64,000 nt of DNA from Aequorivita echinoideorum (GCF_018476645.1 NZ_JAHCTB010000002.1:124001-188000), one strand, 5' to 3'. Numbered from the stretch's first letter, positions 8,013-17,378 are shown. Translations and numbers: made by a program. The notes: generated by a model from the letters alone, not told the origin.

Positions 8013-10022
8013 ATGAAACCACTACTACTGCGCGGGGTATTAGCTTGGGTTTCGCGGAGAGGTTTTCCCCACACTACTTCCCAAACACAAGAAATTTTTT
8101 TTCTCAAAATAAAAATTGCAGTCTTCGCATTTATCTGTTTCATGCTTACAGCAAAAGTTTTCTCGCAGGATTACGAAATAAAAAATCTGCTTGACTCGCT
8201 GGAAACTACTACCGTTGCAGAAAAAAAACTAGAGCTACTTAGCAATATTACAGATTATTATTCCCTGAAGGATTTGGATAAAGCTATAATCTACGCAAGA
8301 AAAGGAGTTTTTCTTTCCGATAAAAATAAAAATACCAAATGGCAACCCAGATTTTATGAAATGAAGGGAAGAATTCATGCGAATATGATTCAGCTGGATT
8401 CTGCCTCTTTCTATTTTTCAAAAGCTGAAAAAGGGTATCAGAAAATTGGAGATAAAAAAGGGCAAGCTACTACTTATTTTAAAATTGGATGGGTTCACAA
8501 AAAGAAAGGAGAGCTACAAAAAGCTTTGGAAGCAGATTTGAAAGCCCTTAAATTGATGGAAAGCATTGGTGATAAAATGGGCATCGCCGGTGCCAATAGC
8601 AGATTATCACAGGATGTTTTATTGCAAGGAAGAAAGCAGGAAGCGCTGGATTACGCAAAGAAGACCATCGCGATATGTGAGAAAAATAATTTTCAACGCG
8701 AATTGGTTTTTGCCTACACTGCAGCTGGTGACGCCAGTATTGCCTTAAGCAACTATCAACAAGCCCTGGAATATTTTGAGAAAGCGTTGAATGAAGCAAT
8801 AAACCAAGGATTTGACGCCATGTCCCTTTCTGATTTTTATAATAATCGCGGCAATGCGTTGAAGCGACTAGGTCGCTATCCTGAAGCCCTCCAAAACTAT
8901 AAAGAGTCTTTGCGGCTGGCACAGGAATCAAATTACCAAAACGCCCTTAATACCATAGGTGCAAATTTGGGGGAGATAAATCTGTTAGTGGGAAATTATG
9001 AAGAAGCGCTTCCGTATCAATTGGAAACAATAAGACTTACCGAAGAAAGTGGCGATCTGCCCAATTTGCCTGAAAATTACATGCACGCCAGCACTATTTA
9101 TGAAAAATTGGGCAATTATCCCGCAGCACTGGAATATCAAAAAAAGGCGCGGATTATGGGTGATAGCGTTGCTGCATTGGAAAGCGATAGGAATATGAGC
9201 GAACTGCTTACCCAATACGAAACGGAGAAGAAAGAGCAAACCATCACGACCCAAAATGCACAAATTGCACAACAAAAACGCACACAGACTTTATACGTTA
9301 TTTTAGCCGCACTGCTCGCCATCATTGTCTTCGGAATGTTTTTTATCCTTCAAAATATTCGTAAAAAAAGGAAAGCGCTGGCGATACTTAATACGGAACT
9401 GGATGCAAAGAACAAGCAGAACGAATTGCTGCTCAAAGAAATCCATCACCGGGTAAAGAACAATCTGGAAATGGTAAAAAGCCTTATCGCCCTGCAATCT
9501 GCGCAATTGACAGATACCGCAAGCAAGGAAGCTATGCTCGCCAGCCAAAACCGCGTGCAGAGCATGGGGATAATTCATCAAAAATTATATCAGGGCAATA
9601 ATTTAGGCGCTATTGAAATGAAGGATTATTTTTTAAATTTAGGCGAAGGCGTTCTAGATACCTTCAACGCAGAACAAAAAGTACGTATAGAATGTGCCAT
9701 GGATGAATTGAACCTGGATGTGGATACCGCGGTGCCAATTGGATTAATCGTTAATGAACTGCTTACCAATGCGCTGAAGTATGCATTTCCCGATGGAAAT
9801 TCTGGTAAGATTGACATCAGTTTAAAGCACGAAAAGGATGCTTTGCAACTAAGAGTTTCGGATAACGGCATAGGAAAAATGGAAGGTGCCGTCCCAAAAG
9901 GAACGGGTTTCGGCACGCAACTTATTCGATTGCTCACACAACAACTCAACGGTACTATGCATGAAGATCATTCCCACGGAACTACCCTTCTTTTTCATTT
10001 TAAAAATTATGTAACGGCTTGA
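8013..10022 (+). CDS. Membrane sensor histidine kinase with TPR sensor domain (HisKA_2 type)
   Basis: Sensor kinase of up to 669 residues. Order: signal peptide (about 32-51), periplasmic TPR array (about 90-390, units ending in patterns such as GNYPAALEYQKKA), short coiled coil, membrane segment (427-447), HisKA_2 dimerisation domain with the phospho-acceptor in EIHHRVKNNLEMV (His479), then HATPase_c with N-box NELLTNALKYAF and the G-box motif DNGIGK. The first 30 residues (MKPLLLRGVLAWVSRRG...) are atypical for a secreted protein; a later rare start just before FFLKIKIAVF is possible. The stop overlaps the start of the downstream LytTR regulator (TGATG), so they form a coupled two-component pair. 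Confidence 0.88.
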   Translation: MKPLLLRGVLAWVSRRGFPHTTSQTQEIFFLKIKIAVFAFICFMLTAKVFSQDYEIKNLLDSLETTTVAEKKLELLSNITDYYSLKDLDKAIIYARKGVFLSDKNKNTKWQPRFYEMKGRIHANMIQLDSASFYFSKAEKGYQKIGDKKGQATTYFKIGWVHKKKGELQKALEADLKALKLMESIGDKMGIAGANSRLSQDVLLQGRKQEALDYAKKTIAICEKNNFQRELVFAYTAAGDASIALSNYQQALEYFEKALNEAINQGFDAMSLSDFYNNRGNALKRLGRYPEALQNYKESLRLAQESNYQNALNTIGANLGEINLLVGNYEEALPYQLETIRLTEESGDLPNLPENYMHASTIYEKLGNYPAALEYQKKARIMGDSVAALESDRNMSELLTQYETEKKEQTITTQNAQIAQQKRTQTLYVILAALLAIIVFGMFFILQNIRKKRKALAILNTELDAKNKQNELLLKEIHHRVKNNLEMVKSLIALQSAQLTDTASKEAMLASQNRVQSMGIIHQKLYQGNNLGAIEMKDYFLNLGEGVLDTFNAEQKVRIECAMDELNLDVDTAVPIGLIVNELLTNALKYAFPDGNSGKIDISLKHEKDALQLRVSDNGIGKMEGAVPKGTGFGTQLIRLLTQQLNGTMHEDHSHGTTLLFHFKNYVTA

Positions 10023-10786
10023 TGGATGGCGTAACCAAAATATTGATTGTGGAAGACGAAATGGTTATTGCAGCCAATATTTCGTTGCAACTTATTGAAT
10101 TGGGATACGATGTCACCGGAATTATACCGCGCGGGGAGGAAGCCTTAGAAAATATAGCTATTGACAGGCCCGATATTATTTTAATGGACATTCAATTGAA
10201 AGGGAATTTGGACGGAATTGCCACTGCACAGCAAATACACAAGCGCTTCGCCATTCCTATAATCTATCTCACCGCAAACACGGATGAGGCGCATTTTAAT
10301 CGCGCCAAGGAAACCCATCCCTATGCATTCATCTCTAAACCTTTTAAGAAATTGGATCTGCAGCGTGCCATTGAATTGACGGTGGATAGAATCTCAATTG
10401 AAAGAAATGCCGAGTCCAAGGAAAATGGTAGTATTGAAGCACATACTTCCGAAAACACCCTTCCCTATATCTTGAACGATCGCATTTTTGTTCGCCATAA
10501 CGAAAAGATGCTGAAAATAGATATTAAGGATATTTATTACATTGAAGCAGACCGTAATTACAGCCGCATTTTTACCGCAACGCGGGAGTATTTACTTGTT
10601 ATGACGCTCAAGGATATTGACGAAAAACTTCCGTATAATCATTTTTTAAGAATACACCGCAGCTACATTATCAATCTTTCCCAGATCAATGAAGTGGCCG
10701 GCACGCACGTGGTAATTTCAAAAAAGGCAATCCCCATGAGCAAGTCCATGCGTAATGAACTTCTAAGTAGGCTGCAGACCTTGTAA
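10022..10786 (+). CDS. Response regulator, REC + LytTR DNA-binding
   Basis: Protein of 254 residues, partner of the upstream kinase. The REC domain (about 5-120) shows the acidic pair in VEDE, the phospho-acceptor Asp in IILMDIQLKG, the conserved Thr in IYLTANTD and the Lys in FISKPFKK. A linker leads to a C-terminal LytTR domain (about 150-250) with IKDIYYIEADRNYSRI and FLRIHRSYIINLSQI, which bind DNA in this family. ATG 10022 overlaps the kinase stop codon (TGATG); the TTG at 10019 is less likely. Targets cannot be predicted from this window. Confidence 0.92.
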   Translation: MDGVTKILIVEDEMVIAANISLQLIELGYDVTGIIPRGEEALENIAIDRPDIILMDIQLKGNLDGIATAQQIHKRFAIPIIYLTANTDEAHFNRAKETHPYAFISKPFKKLDLQRAIELTVDRISIERNAESKENGSIEAHTSENTLPYILNDRIFVRHNEKMLKIDIKDIYYIEADRNYSRIFTATREYLLVMTLKDIDEKLPYNHFLRIHRSYIINLSQINEVAGTHVVISKKAIPMSKSMRNELLSRLQTL

Positions 10787-10907
10787 TACATCATTTAAAA
10801 ATTCTTAGGTAAATAACTAACACCTCTCGGACAGGAAAACATGTTCTTCGTCCCATATCCTTTTCGTTTTAGTCTGGTCTTTAATTATTTAGAATACTGA
10901 TTTTTAA

Positions 10908-10988
10908 ATGAAATTATTGGTAATGAAAATTTTTACTCTAATAACGTATGCTATTATTGTCAGTGCGCTTCTACTTTTTATGAATTGA
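10908..10988 (+). CDS. Possible 26-residue single-pass membrane peptide
   Basis: Frame MKLLVMKIFTLITYAIIVSA followed by LLLFMN and TGA. It is almost wholly hydrophobic after two Lys, like a small membrane peptide or an orphan signal peptide. It lies between the LytTR regulator and the DUF6090 gene. Only its composition supports coding; it could be chance in AT-rich DNA. Confidence 0.25.
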   Translation: MKLLVMKIFTLITYAIIVSALLLFMN

Positions 10989-11017
10989 GACATCAATAAA
11001 TTTAAAAACAAATTCTT

Positions 11018-11824
11018 GTGGCAAAAATATTTCGAAATATACGATATAGTTTATTGAAAGAAAGCCGGTTAACACGTTATGTCGTGTATGCGCTGGGTGA
11101 AATTATACTTGTGGTGATCGGTATTCTAATTGCGCTTCAATTAAATAAATGGAATGAATACCGAAAAAATACTCGGTTGGAAACCCGATATGTCAACAGA
11201 CTTTTGGACGATTTAAAGGAAGAAAAATCATACGTAAAAACCTATATTTTTTACAATGCCCAAGTAAACGAGCACGCCAAAAAATCTATAGCATACTTTA
11301 ATGATTCACTCAAGGCCTTTAAAAAATCGGGCTCAAGCCTTGTTGATTTGTACCAAGCTAGCCAAATAAACAGCGCACGGATGCAGAATTCAACCTACAA
11401 GGAATTGGTTTTTTCTGGCCAGATCAATCTAATTAGAAGTGATAGTCTTAAGCAATCCATTATATCTTATAACGAATTAAACTGGAATACCGTACCTATT
11501 ATGCTTGTGCCCAACAAATATAGGGAAAGCCTACGAAGCTTGATGCCACAGGAAATTCAAGATCAGATTCGCACGCATTGCGGCGATATTTATATTGGTT
11601 CGCGAAAAGGCATTTCGGTACGTTTGCCGGAGGATTGCCAAATTAACATTACAGATAAAGAAGCGGAAGATGCCTTGAAAATTCTTTTGGAAGATACGCA
11701 ATTGAAAAAAGATCTACTGTTCTTGATTGGAAATCTGGATTCCAAATTGGCTTATATGAATTATGTTTTAAAACAGCTAGATGCAGTGGATACGCAGTTG
11801 AGTCTATATGCTAGCAGAAAATAG
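11018..11824 (+). CDS. DUF6090-type single-pass membrane protein
   Basis: Protein of 268 residues. The N-terminus has the hallmark pattern of a flavobacterial family that I recognise as DUF6090: a basic start (MAKIFRNIRYSLLKESRLTR), then YVVYALGEIILVVIGILIAL as the single membrane helix (about 21-42), then QLNKWNEYRKN and a periplasmic alpha-helical domain of about 220 residues. There are two Cys (CGDIY, EDCQI) in the periplasmic part. Function unknown. Translation begins with GTG at 11018 directly before the conserved AKIFRNIRY; no in-frame ATG exists nearby. It stands alone. Confidence 0.75.
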   Translation: MAKIFRNIRYSLLKESRLTRYVVYALGEIILVVIGILIALQLNKWNEYRKNTRLETRYVNRLLDDLKEEKSYVKTYIFYNAQVNEHAKKSIAYFNDSLKAFKKSGSSLVDLYQASQINSARMQNSTYKELVFSGQINLIRSDSLKQSIISYNELNWNTVPIMLVPNKYRESLRSLMPQEIQDQIRTHCGDIYIGSRKGISVRLPEDCQINITDKEAEDALKILLEDTQLKKDLLFLIGNLDSKLAYMNYVLKQLDAVDTQLSLYASRK

Positions 11825-11933
11825 TTCACTTCAGTCATATATTTTTTGGACATTTGGTTCTTCCAAAAGTCTCCCAACTTTCTATATCTTTAAATTCTGA
11901 AGAAAATCTTTTCATTTGAATTTGAATGTTACT

Positions 11934-13409
11934 ATGAAAAATCTCGCCTTATTGTTTTTCCTATTAATCACTTTGCAATTAATTTCCCAAACAGAAAAGG
12001 AAAAAGTTGAAGCCACCGTCAAAAAAAGTACTATTGAGAGTCACATATATTTTCTGGCAGACGATTCGTTGAAAGGCCGGGAGACGGGTACGGCAGAAAA
12101 TAAAATCGCCGCGGCTTATTTGGCCAATACTCTAAAAAAGTTCGGAGTAAAGCCCATTCCCGGTACAGATTCCTACTACCAGCGCGTGCCGCTTACCAAA
12201 ACTCCTTCCGTTAAAAATGCAAATTTAAATATAGATGGAAAAAATTATCCGCAATTGGCAGTTTTGCAGGCTAACGATATCGATTTTACAGGAGATGCTA
12301 TCTTTTTGGGCTACGGTTTGGAAAATGATTACGAGGGGAAAAATACAGAGGGAAAAATAATTATCATTAAAGCCGGCGATGCAAATACCAATACCGCGCA
12401 GGCCGCTTTTGGGTTGCGAGAGCAAAAGCAACAATTTGCCGCAAGAAATGGCGTAAAGGCAATCATTGAATTGGTTGATACCAACGAAAACGTATGGGCG
12501 TTTATTGACCATAATTTTAATGCGGATAAATTGGAAATCGCCTCAAAAAATATTGCTTCCGAAAATAAAAACCCTGCCTACCTCTGGGTTTTTGATCCAA
12601 AGGGTTTAAATGCTAAAAATCTGGAATCAAAAAATAACCACAATATTCAGTTGCAATTGGAAAAACCGGCAATTACTGAAATAATTTCCCAAAATGTAAT
12701 CGGGATTGTGGAAGGTACCGATGCCAAATTAAAAGATGAATACATTATCTACGCTGCACATTACGACCACGTGGGCATTGGCGCCCCAGACCAAACGGGA
12801 GATACTATTTACAATGGCGCGAGGGATAATGCTGTGGGAACGACAACGGTACTGAGCATGGCTGAAAACTTGGCGAAATACCCTACCAAACGCTCGGCGC
12901 TTTTCATTTTATTTACGGGAGAGGAAAAAGGTCTTTTGGGAAGTAAATACTACATTGAAAATCCTGTTTTGCCGTTAAATAAAATGGTTTTTTGTTTCAA
13001 TAGTGATAATGGTGGGTATAATGACACATCTATTACGACCATCATTGGTTTGGAACGAACCACGGCGAGCAAAAATATTAAGGATGCAGCTACGGCATTT
13101 AGCCTGCGCGCAACTGATGATCCCGCGCCGGAGCAGGGGCTCTTTGACAGAAGTGACAACGTACATTTCGCCAAAGCTGGAATTCCTGCCCCCACCTATT
13201 CTTTGGGCTTTACCAGTTTTGATGCGGAAATTACAAAATATTATCACCAAGCCAGTGATGAAGCGGACACTCTGGATTTTGATTATTTATTGAAATTCTT
13301 CAAAAGCTATGTGCTCTCTGGAAGGCTGATAGGCAACGATTCCGAAAAACCCATCTGGACAAAGGGCGACAAATACGAAGCCGCGGGAAAATCGTTATAT
13401 GAAAATTAA
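11934..13409 (+). CDS. Secreted M28-family zinc metallopeptidase
   Basis: Exported aminopeptidase-like protein of 491 residues. A signal peptide (MKNLALLFFLLITLQLISQ) is followed by a helical N-terminal region, a PA-like insert (about 130-245), and the M28 catalytic domain. Zinc and catalytic residues are visible in order: HYDHVGIG (His, Asp), GARDNAVGT (bridging Asp), GEEKGLLGS (general base Glu plus ligand Glu), NSDNGGY (Asp), and YYHQASDEADTL near the C-terminus (last His). It probably trims peptides in the periplasm or outside the cell. The start is ATG 11934; a TTG six codons upstream is not needed. A strong bidirectional hairpin terminator follows directly. Confidence 0.92.
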   Translation: MKNLALLFFLLITLQLISQTEKEKVEATVKKSTIESHIYFLADDSLKGRETGTAENKIAAAYLANTLKKFGVKPIPGTDSYYQRVPLTKTPSVKNANLNIDGKNYPQLAVLQANDIDFTGDAIFLGYGLENDYEGKNTEGKIIIIKAGDANTNTAQAAFGLREQKQQFAARNGVKAIIELVDTNENVWAFIDHNFNADKLEIASKNIASENKNPAYLWVFDPKGLNAKNLESKNNHNIQLQLEKPAITEIISQNVIGIVEGTDAKLKDEYIIYAAHYDHVGIGAPDQTGDTIYNGARDNAVGTTTVLSMAENLAKYPTKRSALFILFTGEEKGLLGSKYYIENPVLPLNKMVFCFNSDNGGYNDTSITTIIGLERTTASKNIKDAATAFSLRATDDPAPEQGLFDRSDNVHFAKAGIPAPTYSLGFTSFDAEITKYYHQASDEADTLDFDYLLKFFKSYVLSGRLIGNDSEKPIWTKGDKYEAAGKSLYEN

Positions 13410-13414
13410 GAAAA

Positions 13415-13447
13415 GAAAAAAGCCACGAAACTTTCGTGGCTTTTTTT
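13415..13447. terminator. Bidirectional intrinsic terminator between peptidase and A/B-repeat lipoprotein
   Basis: GCCACGAAA (13422-13430) and TTTCGTGGC (13432-13440) form a perfect stem, flanked by an A-run on the left and a seven-T run on the right. It works for the plus-strand peptidase and the minus-strand lipoprotein that converge here. Confidence 0.9.
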
Positions 13448-13465
13448 ATAATTCAAACTTGTGTT

Positions 13466-14965
13466 TTAAATTTTTTCGAAGGTAAGGAAATCGGTGCCGC
13501 CGTTGCCGCCGCTTACATCGGTGAGTTCAATTTTAATATCTGAATAATTTACAACATCCCAATCATCATTGAATTCATCAAAAGGAATAGTATTTCCAAA
13601 GTCTAAAATTAAATCAAGACCACTGCTGCTATTTATAACACTCCAAGTTCCATTAATGGTATTTCCACCATTTTGTGCTATCACGCTTCCATTTGAGTTA
13701 AATGTAACGCTGTAACCATTATAATCATTAGTTTCGTTGTCACCATCATCTATGTAGCTTTGTACATACCATTGCCCATCTATCAGTATGGTTGATAGCT
13801 CTTCGGGGTTTCCTCCGCCACTGCAATCCTCATATGGATTTCTTCCAAAATTTAAATAGTCAGTACCTCCGTTTCCGCCACTTATGTCCAGAAGCATAAT
13901 GTTTTGTGCATCGAAATTTACAACGTCCCAGTCATCATTTAAATCATCAAAAGGATCATCACTTCCCGAAATTTCAAAATTGAGTATAAGGTCGAGACCG
14001 CTACCACTGTTTGCAGTAGTCCAAGTACCATTTACAGTATTGCTGGTACTTGTGGCAGTTACAGTTTGATTTGCGTTGAATTGAAATTCATAGTTTACAT
14101 AATCACAGGTTTCATTGTCGCCATCATCGTTTAACAAATTCACATACCATACATCATTTGTTAAAATATTTGTAAAATCTGAAGAATTTCCTCCTCCACC
14201 GTTGGGATTACGTTCAAAAGTCAAGAAATCTACACCGCCATTACCGCCACTTATATGTTTCAGTTTTATGATATCTGGGGTAGCTTCAATTATGTCCCAA
14301 TCTTCGTCCAGTTCATCAAAGGGGGAATTATTACCGAAAAATAATATAAGGTCCGGAATACTGCTTCCAGTTAAATTCCAGGTACCATTAACATTGATAG
14401 AAGTTCCAGCAGCTATTGCTGTATTATTCGTATTAAAGGTAAATTCATAACCAGCGAAGTCATTTGTTTCGTCTTGATCATCAAAAAAATAGGTCACAAA
14501 CCACGATCCTGATGTGAGAATTGTTTCAAAGTCTGTAGTATAGCCGCCACCGTTTGAGCCACAGGAAGAAATTAATGTTGCAAGCTCAGCGTTACTGTTT
14601 ACCTGAACAATAGTTCCATCTTGTTGGATTACGTTTACCGGAAATTGCAAGGCTATAAAAGTTCCAGGCTCAAGGGAAAGCAATAAAGACAAAAGCTCTC
14701 CATCATTTGCTATGGTCTGGGTTCCTGTTTGCTGTTGGTTAGAATTATAGATAAAAAATGTGATGGGATATGCAAGATCAATACAATCTATCGATGCGCT
14801 ATTATTGTCATCTGATGTACGCAGTAAAAGATTGCCCAGTTCAGAATCTACAGACACCAAATCGGTATTAGAGTCATCAAAAGGTGTGGAATCGTCTTCA
14901 CTGCAAGAACTTACCAAAAACAATAAAAGGTAAGCAACTAAGGCAAATTTGGCTAATTTATTCAT
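13466..14965 (-). CDS. Repeat lipoprotein of the sigma/FecR locus (one A domain, three B domains)
   Basis: Lipoprotein of 499 residues with lipobox LVSSC (Cys21). After an acidic linker comes one 'A' domain bounded by two Cys (61-135: CIDLAYPITF ... LISSC). Then come three 'B' repeats of about 110 residues (145-253, 262-377, 388-499). Each B opens with a Trp-aromatic strand and an acidic turn (for example WFVTYFFDDQDETND), then a GTW motif, then DDWD and SGGNGGTDFLTF. The strand-rich pattern suggests small lipocalin-like beta-barrels; Asp-rich turns could bind cations (both inferred). It has its own copy of the shared two-part promoter upstream and a terminator on each side. I know no named family for these repeats. 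Confidence 0.85.
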   Translation of the reverse strand: MNKLAKFALVAYLLLFLVSSCSEDDSTPFDDSNTDLVSVDSELGNLLLRTSDDNNSASIDCIDLAYPITFFIYNSNQQQTGTQTIANDGELLSLLLSLEPGTFIALQFPVNVIQQDGTIVQVNSNAELATLISSCGSNGGGYTTDFETILTSGSWFVTYFFDDQDETNDFAGYEFTFNTNNTAIAAGTSINVNGTWNLTGSSIPDLILFFGNNSPFDELDEDWDIIEATPDIIKLKHISGGNGGVDFLTFERNPNGGGGNSSDFTNILTNDVWYVNLLNDDGDNETCDYVNYEFQFNANQTVTATSTSNTVNGTWTTANSGSGLDLILNFEISGSDDPFDDLNDDWDVVNFDAQNIMLLDISGGNGGTDYLNFGRNPYEDCSGGGNPEELSTILIDGQWYVQSYIDDGDNETNDYNGYSVTFNSNGSVIAQNGGNTINGTWSVINSSSGLDLILDFGNTIPFDEFNDDWDVVNYSDIKIELTDVSGGNGGTDFLTFEKI

Positions 14966-14993
14966 AATAGTTAAATATTTATGGTTTACATTA

Positions 14994-15025
14994 CTAGAAC
15001 CGTTCTCAAACTAAAAACCCTACCT
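14994..15025 (-). promoter_or_regulatory. Putative ECF-sigma promoter, copy B (A/B-repeat lipoprotein)
   Basis: Minus strand: AGGTAGGGT (15025-15017), exactly 16 bp, then GTTCTAG (15000-14994). The same elements with the same spacing stand upstream of the 585-residue lipoprotein and of fecR. The start codon lies about 30 nt downstream. Confidence 0.7.
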
Positions 15026-15040
15026 CTATCAATTTATTTT

Positions 15041-15073
15041 TGAAAAAAAACCATTCCGTTGAGGAATGGTTTT
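15041..15073 (-). terminator. Intrinsic terminator after the single-B lipoprotein
   Basis: Inverted repeat AAAACCATTCC (15047-15057) / GGAATGGTTTT (15063-15073) with a 5-nt loop. On the minus strand the stem is followed by eight T. It ends the unit 17356-15095 just before the next unit's own promoter. Confidence 0.85.
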
Positions 15074-15094
15074 AGAAACGGATTGATAAATCAA

Positions 15095-15565
15095 TTAAAT
15101 TTTTTCAAAGGTCAAAAAATCTGTACCGCCATTGCCACCACTCACATCTGTAAGTTCAATTTTTGAATTACTTATCGAAATAATATCCCAATCATCTGAA
15201 AGTTCCTCAAAATCTGCGGGAGAGGAAAAGAAAATATTGAAATCGGTATCATTGGAACTTCCACCATCATCATCGCTTGAGCTGCCATTGGTAATGGACC
15301 AAGTTCCCGTGACTGAATTATCTCCCTTAACTGCAACCAAACTATTATTTGAATTAAAGGTGAAGATATATCCTGTAAAATGGTTTGTTTCCTCTTGATC
15401 GGTATCAAAATAATAGGTTATTCTCCAATTTCCGTTTTGGACTATTTCTATGTTTTGCTGAAGGGGAGCATCCTGTTGTGAATTGCTATCATCATCCCCT
15501 TGACAGGAAATGGTCAATGTTTGAATACTAAAAATAATAAGTGCTGTTTTTAATAGAGTTTTCAT
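15095..15565 (-). CDS. Single-B-domain lipoprotein paralogue
   Basis: Lipoprotein of 156 residues. Signal and lipobox TISC (Cys21), a short acidic/Gln linker, then exactly one B domain (about 40-156): NGNWRITYYFDTDQEET, GTWSITNG, DDWDIISISNSKIELTD, and the same final residues (SGGNGGTDFLTFEKI) as the 499-residue neighbour. The shared C-terminus and similar DNA imply recent duplication. It lies 33 bp after the 585-residue gene with no promoter of its own, so the two are probably co-transcribed from the promoter at 17379-17410. This is the minimal member and the easiest for defining the domain. Confidence 0.8.
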   Translation of the reverse strand: MKTLLKTALIIFSIQTLTISCQGDDDSNSQQDAPLQQNIEIVQNGNWRITYYFDTDQEETNHFTGYIFTFNSNNSLVAVKGDNSVTGTWSITNGSSSDDDGGSSNDTDFNIFFSSPADFEELSDDWDIISISNSKIELTDVSGGNGGTDFLTFEKI

Positions 15566-15598
15566 AGTTTATATAGTTATTTACTGTTTATGTATTAA

Positions 15599-17356
15599 TT
15601 AATTTTTTTTAAAAATTAAGGTGTCCTCAATTTCACCTGTACTATTTCTGGTGATTGAAATTACGGTATTGCTTGTAAATTGAATCACCTTATATTCATC
15701 GTCATCAGCTCCGTTCAGTGGGCTATCCATATTGAAATCGAAATTTAGCTCTTCATCAATAATAGTTATTATATAATTTCCATCGATATTTTGAGATCCA
15801 TTTGTAGCCAATATGCTCTGGTTATTAAAAAATGTAAAGTTGAATCCTAAAAAATCTGAGGTTTCATCTTCCCCATCATCTAAATAGCTGTCAATATACC
15901 AAGTACCTGATTGCAATATACTGGTGAGTTCCTGCGGATCTGGCCCACCACCTCCTGTATTTGGCTCTCTACCAAAGGTAAGGAGATCGGTTTCACTGGT
16001 ATTTCCATTTTCATCGCTAAGACGAATAATATTTTGGTTAGCTTCTAAAACGTCCCAATCATCGTTGAGCAAAGAGAAATCACTATTGGTTGCTGTATCG
16101 AAATTGACTATCAAATTCAACTCATTAGCTTCGCTAATTACAGTCCAAAAACCGTTTATAGTATTATTTCCACTAATGGCAGTTGCAGCGCCATTTATAA
16201 AAAAGGAGAATTGGTATTCATTAAAATTCGATGTGTTATCTGTCCCACCTTCCCGCAACAAATTTATATACCAGTTGCCGGTTATGAGATTTTCGATAAA
16301 AACATTCAATTGTGTGTTAATACCCGTATTTGGATCTCGGCCAAATGTTAAATAATTAGTGCTGTCACTACCAGCGTTAGTGTGCTTCAATCTTATCATT
16401 TCAGAATTTGCCTCTATAATTTCCCAGTCATCATCAAATTCATCCAGCGGATCATTTTCACCGAAGAATAATTCCAAGGAATAATCTGAATCTAAGCTCC
16501 AGTTTCCGGGAAGCGTATTTCCGTCTTTCACTGCCTGTGCCATTCCATCTTCAGTAAATGCAAATCCGTATCCTTCATATATATCGGTTTCATCATAATC
16601 GTCGAAAAAGTAAGTTACGTACCAAATACCAGTTGTTAAGTCTTCTTCAAATTGAGCCACATCAAAAGGCGCTTCACTATTATTTGTTGCACATTCCAGT
16701 ATCATATTTTGTAACTCTACATTATTTGAGACATTTGCAACCGTTCCCCCTGAAGTAAAAACCGTAACGGGAAAATCCAAACTCACATACGTATTAGCAT
16801 CCAGATTCTGAAGAAACCCAAATAGTTCAATATCCTCGTTTATTGTTACAATTCCAGTTCTTTGTTGTTCAGCATTATAGGTTAAAAAATTAATGGGATA
16901 CGCAAAATCCAGACACGTTATTTCTTGTGAGCTAGTGTCGCAAGCTAGCGCGAGTGCATCCAGCTGATTCTGGCTACTTAAGGTTATTTCTGAAAAATCG
17001 AAAGTTTGTACCGTTATTGGGAAGTCAATTTCCAAAACATCACTATCATTTGGAAACTGCCCAAAAATCTGTATTATGAGTATAATATCCTCGTGGCTTA
17101 CTAGTGTAACTTGTTGGCCATTTGCAGTTACCGTGACAGGAAAATTTACTGAGGTGCAACTGTTGCCATCCACTATATCATCATAAGCACCTGGGTTTTG
17201 AGCAGTTCTTAATAAAAGATTGGTCAAAACAGAGGAAGATGTGATGGTTTCTGGCGGTGTTTCATCTATAAATTCCTGCTCTTCCTTTTGGCAGGAAATT
17301 AATAGTAGGGTTATTAAAGCCAAGAAAAAATTAAATGATGCGTGTTTTCTTTGCAC
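15599..17356 (-). CDS. Repeat lipoprotein of the sigma/FecR locus (two A domains, three B domains)
   Basis: Lipoprotein of 585 residues, lipobox LLISC (Cys22). It has two A domains, each bracketed by Cys (67-139 and 148-222) with FPVTV/YPINF and DFP[IV]TV strands, then three B repeats (about 231-342, 347-465, 474-585). B3 is the most diverged: it has lost the DDWD and GGNGG motifs. Repeats are separated by Gly/Pro-rich linkers. It is translated from GTG 17356; no closer ATG exists, and the codon lies about 23 nt after the -10-like element of the shared promoter. Divergent from the sigma factor gene. Surface exposure and ligand are unknown. Confidence 0.82.
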   Translation of the reverse strand: MQRKHASFNFFLALITLLLISCQKEEQEFIDETPPETITSSSVLTNLLLRTAQNPGAYDDIVDGNSCTSVNFPVTVTANGQQVTLVSHEDIILIIQIFGQFPNDSDVLEIDFPITVQTFDFSEITLSSQNQLDALALACDTSSQEITCLDFAYPINFLTYNAEQQRTGIVTINEDIELFGFLQNLDANTYVSLDFPVTVFTSGGTVANVSNNVELQNMILECATNNSEAPFDVAQFEEDLTTGIWYVTYFFDDYDETDIYEGYGFAFTEDGMAQAVKDGNTLPGNWSLDSDYSLELFFGENDPLDEFDDDWEIIEANSEMIRLKHTNAGSDSTNYLTFGRDPNTGINTQLNVFIENLITGNWYINLLREGGTDNTSNFNEYQFSFFINGAATAISGNNTINGFWTVISEANELNLIVNFDTATNSDFSLLNDDWDVLEANQNIIRLSDENGNTSETDLLTFGREPNTGGGGPDPQELTSILQSGTWYIDSYLDDGEDETSDFLGFNFTFFNNQSILATNGSQNIDGNYIITIIDEELNFDFNMDSPLNGADDDEYKVIQFTSNTVISITRNSTGEIEDTLIFKKN

Positions 17357-17378
17357 TTATAAAATATTGAAATTACAG

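Noticed and set aside
12882-12890. A near copy of AGGTAGGGT (minus strand) inside the M28 peptidase gene
   Set aside because: One mismatch in the first element, no GTTYTAR at 16 bp, and no gene start downstream on that strand.
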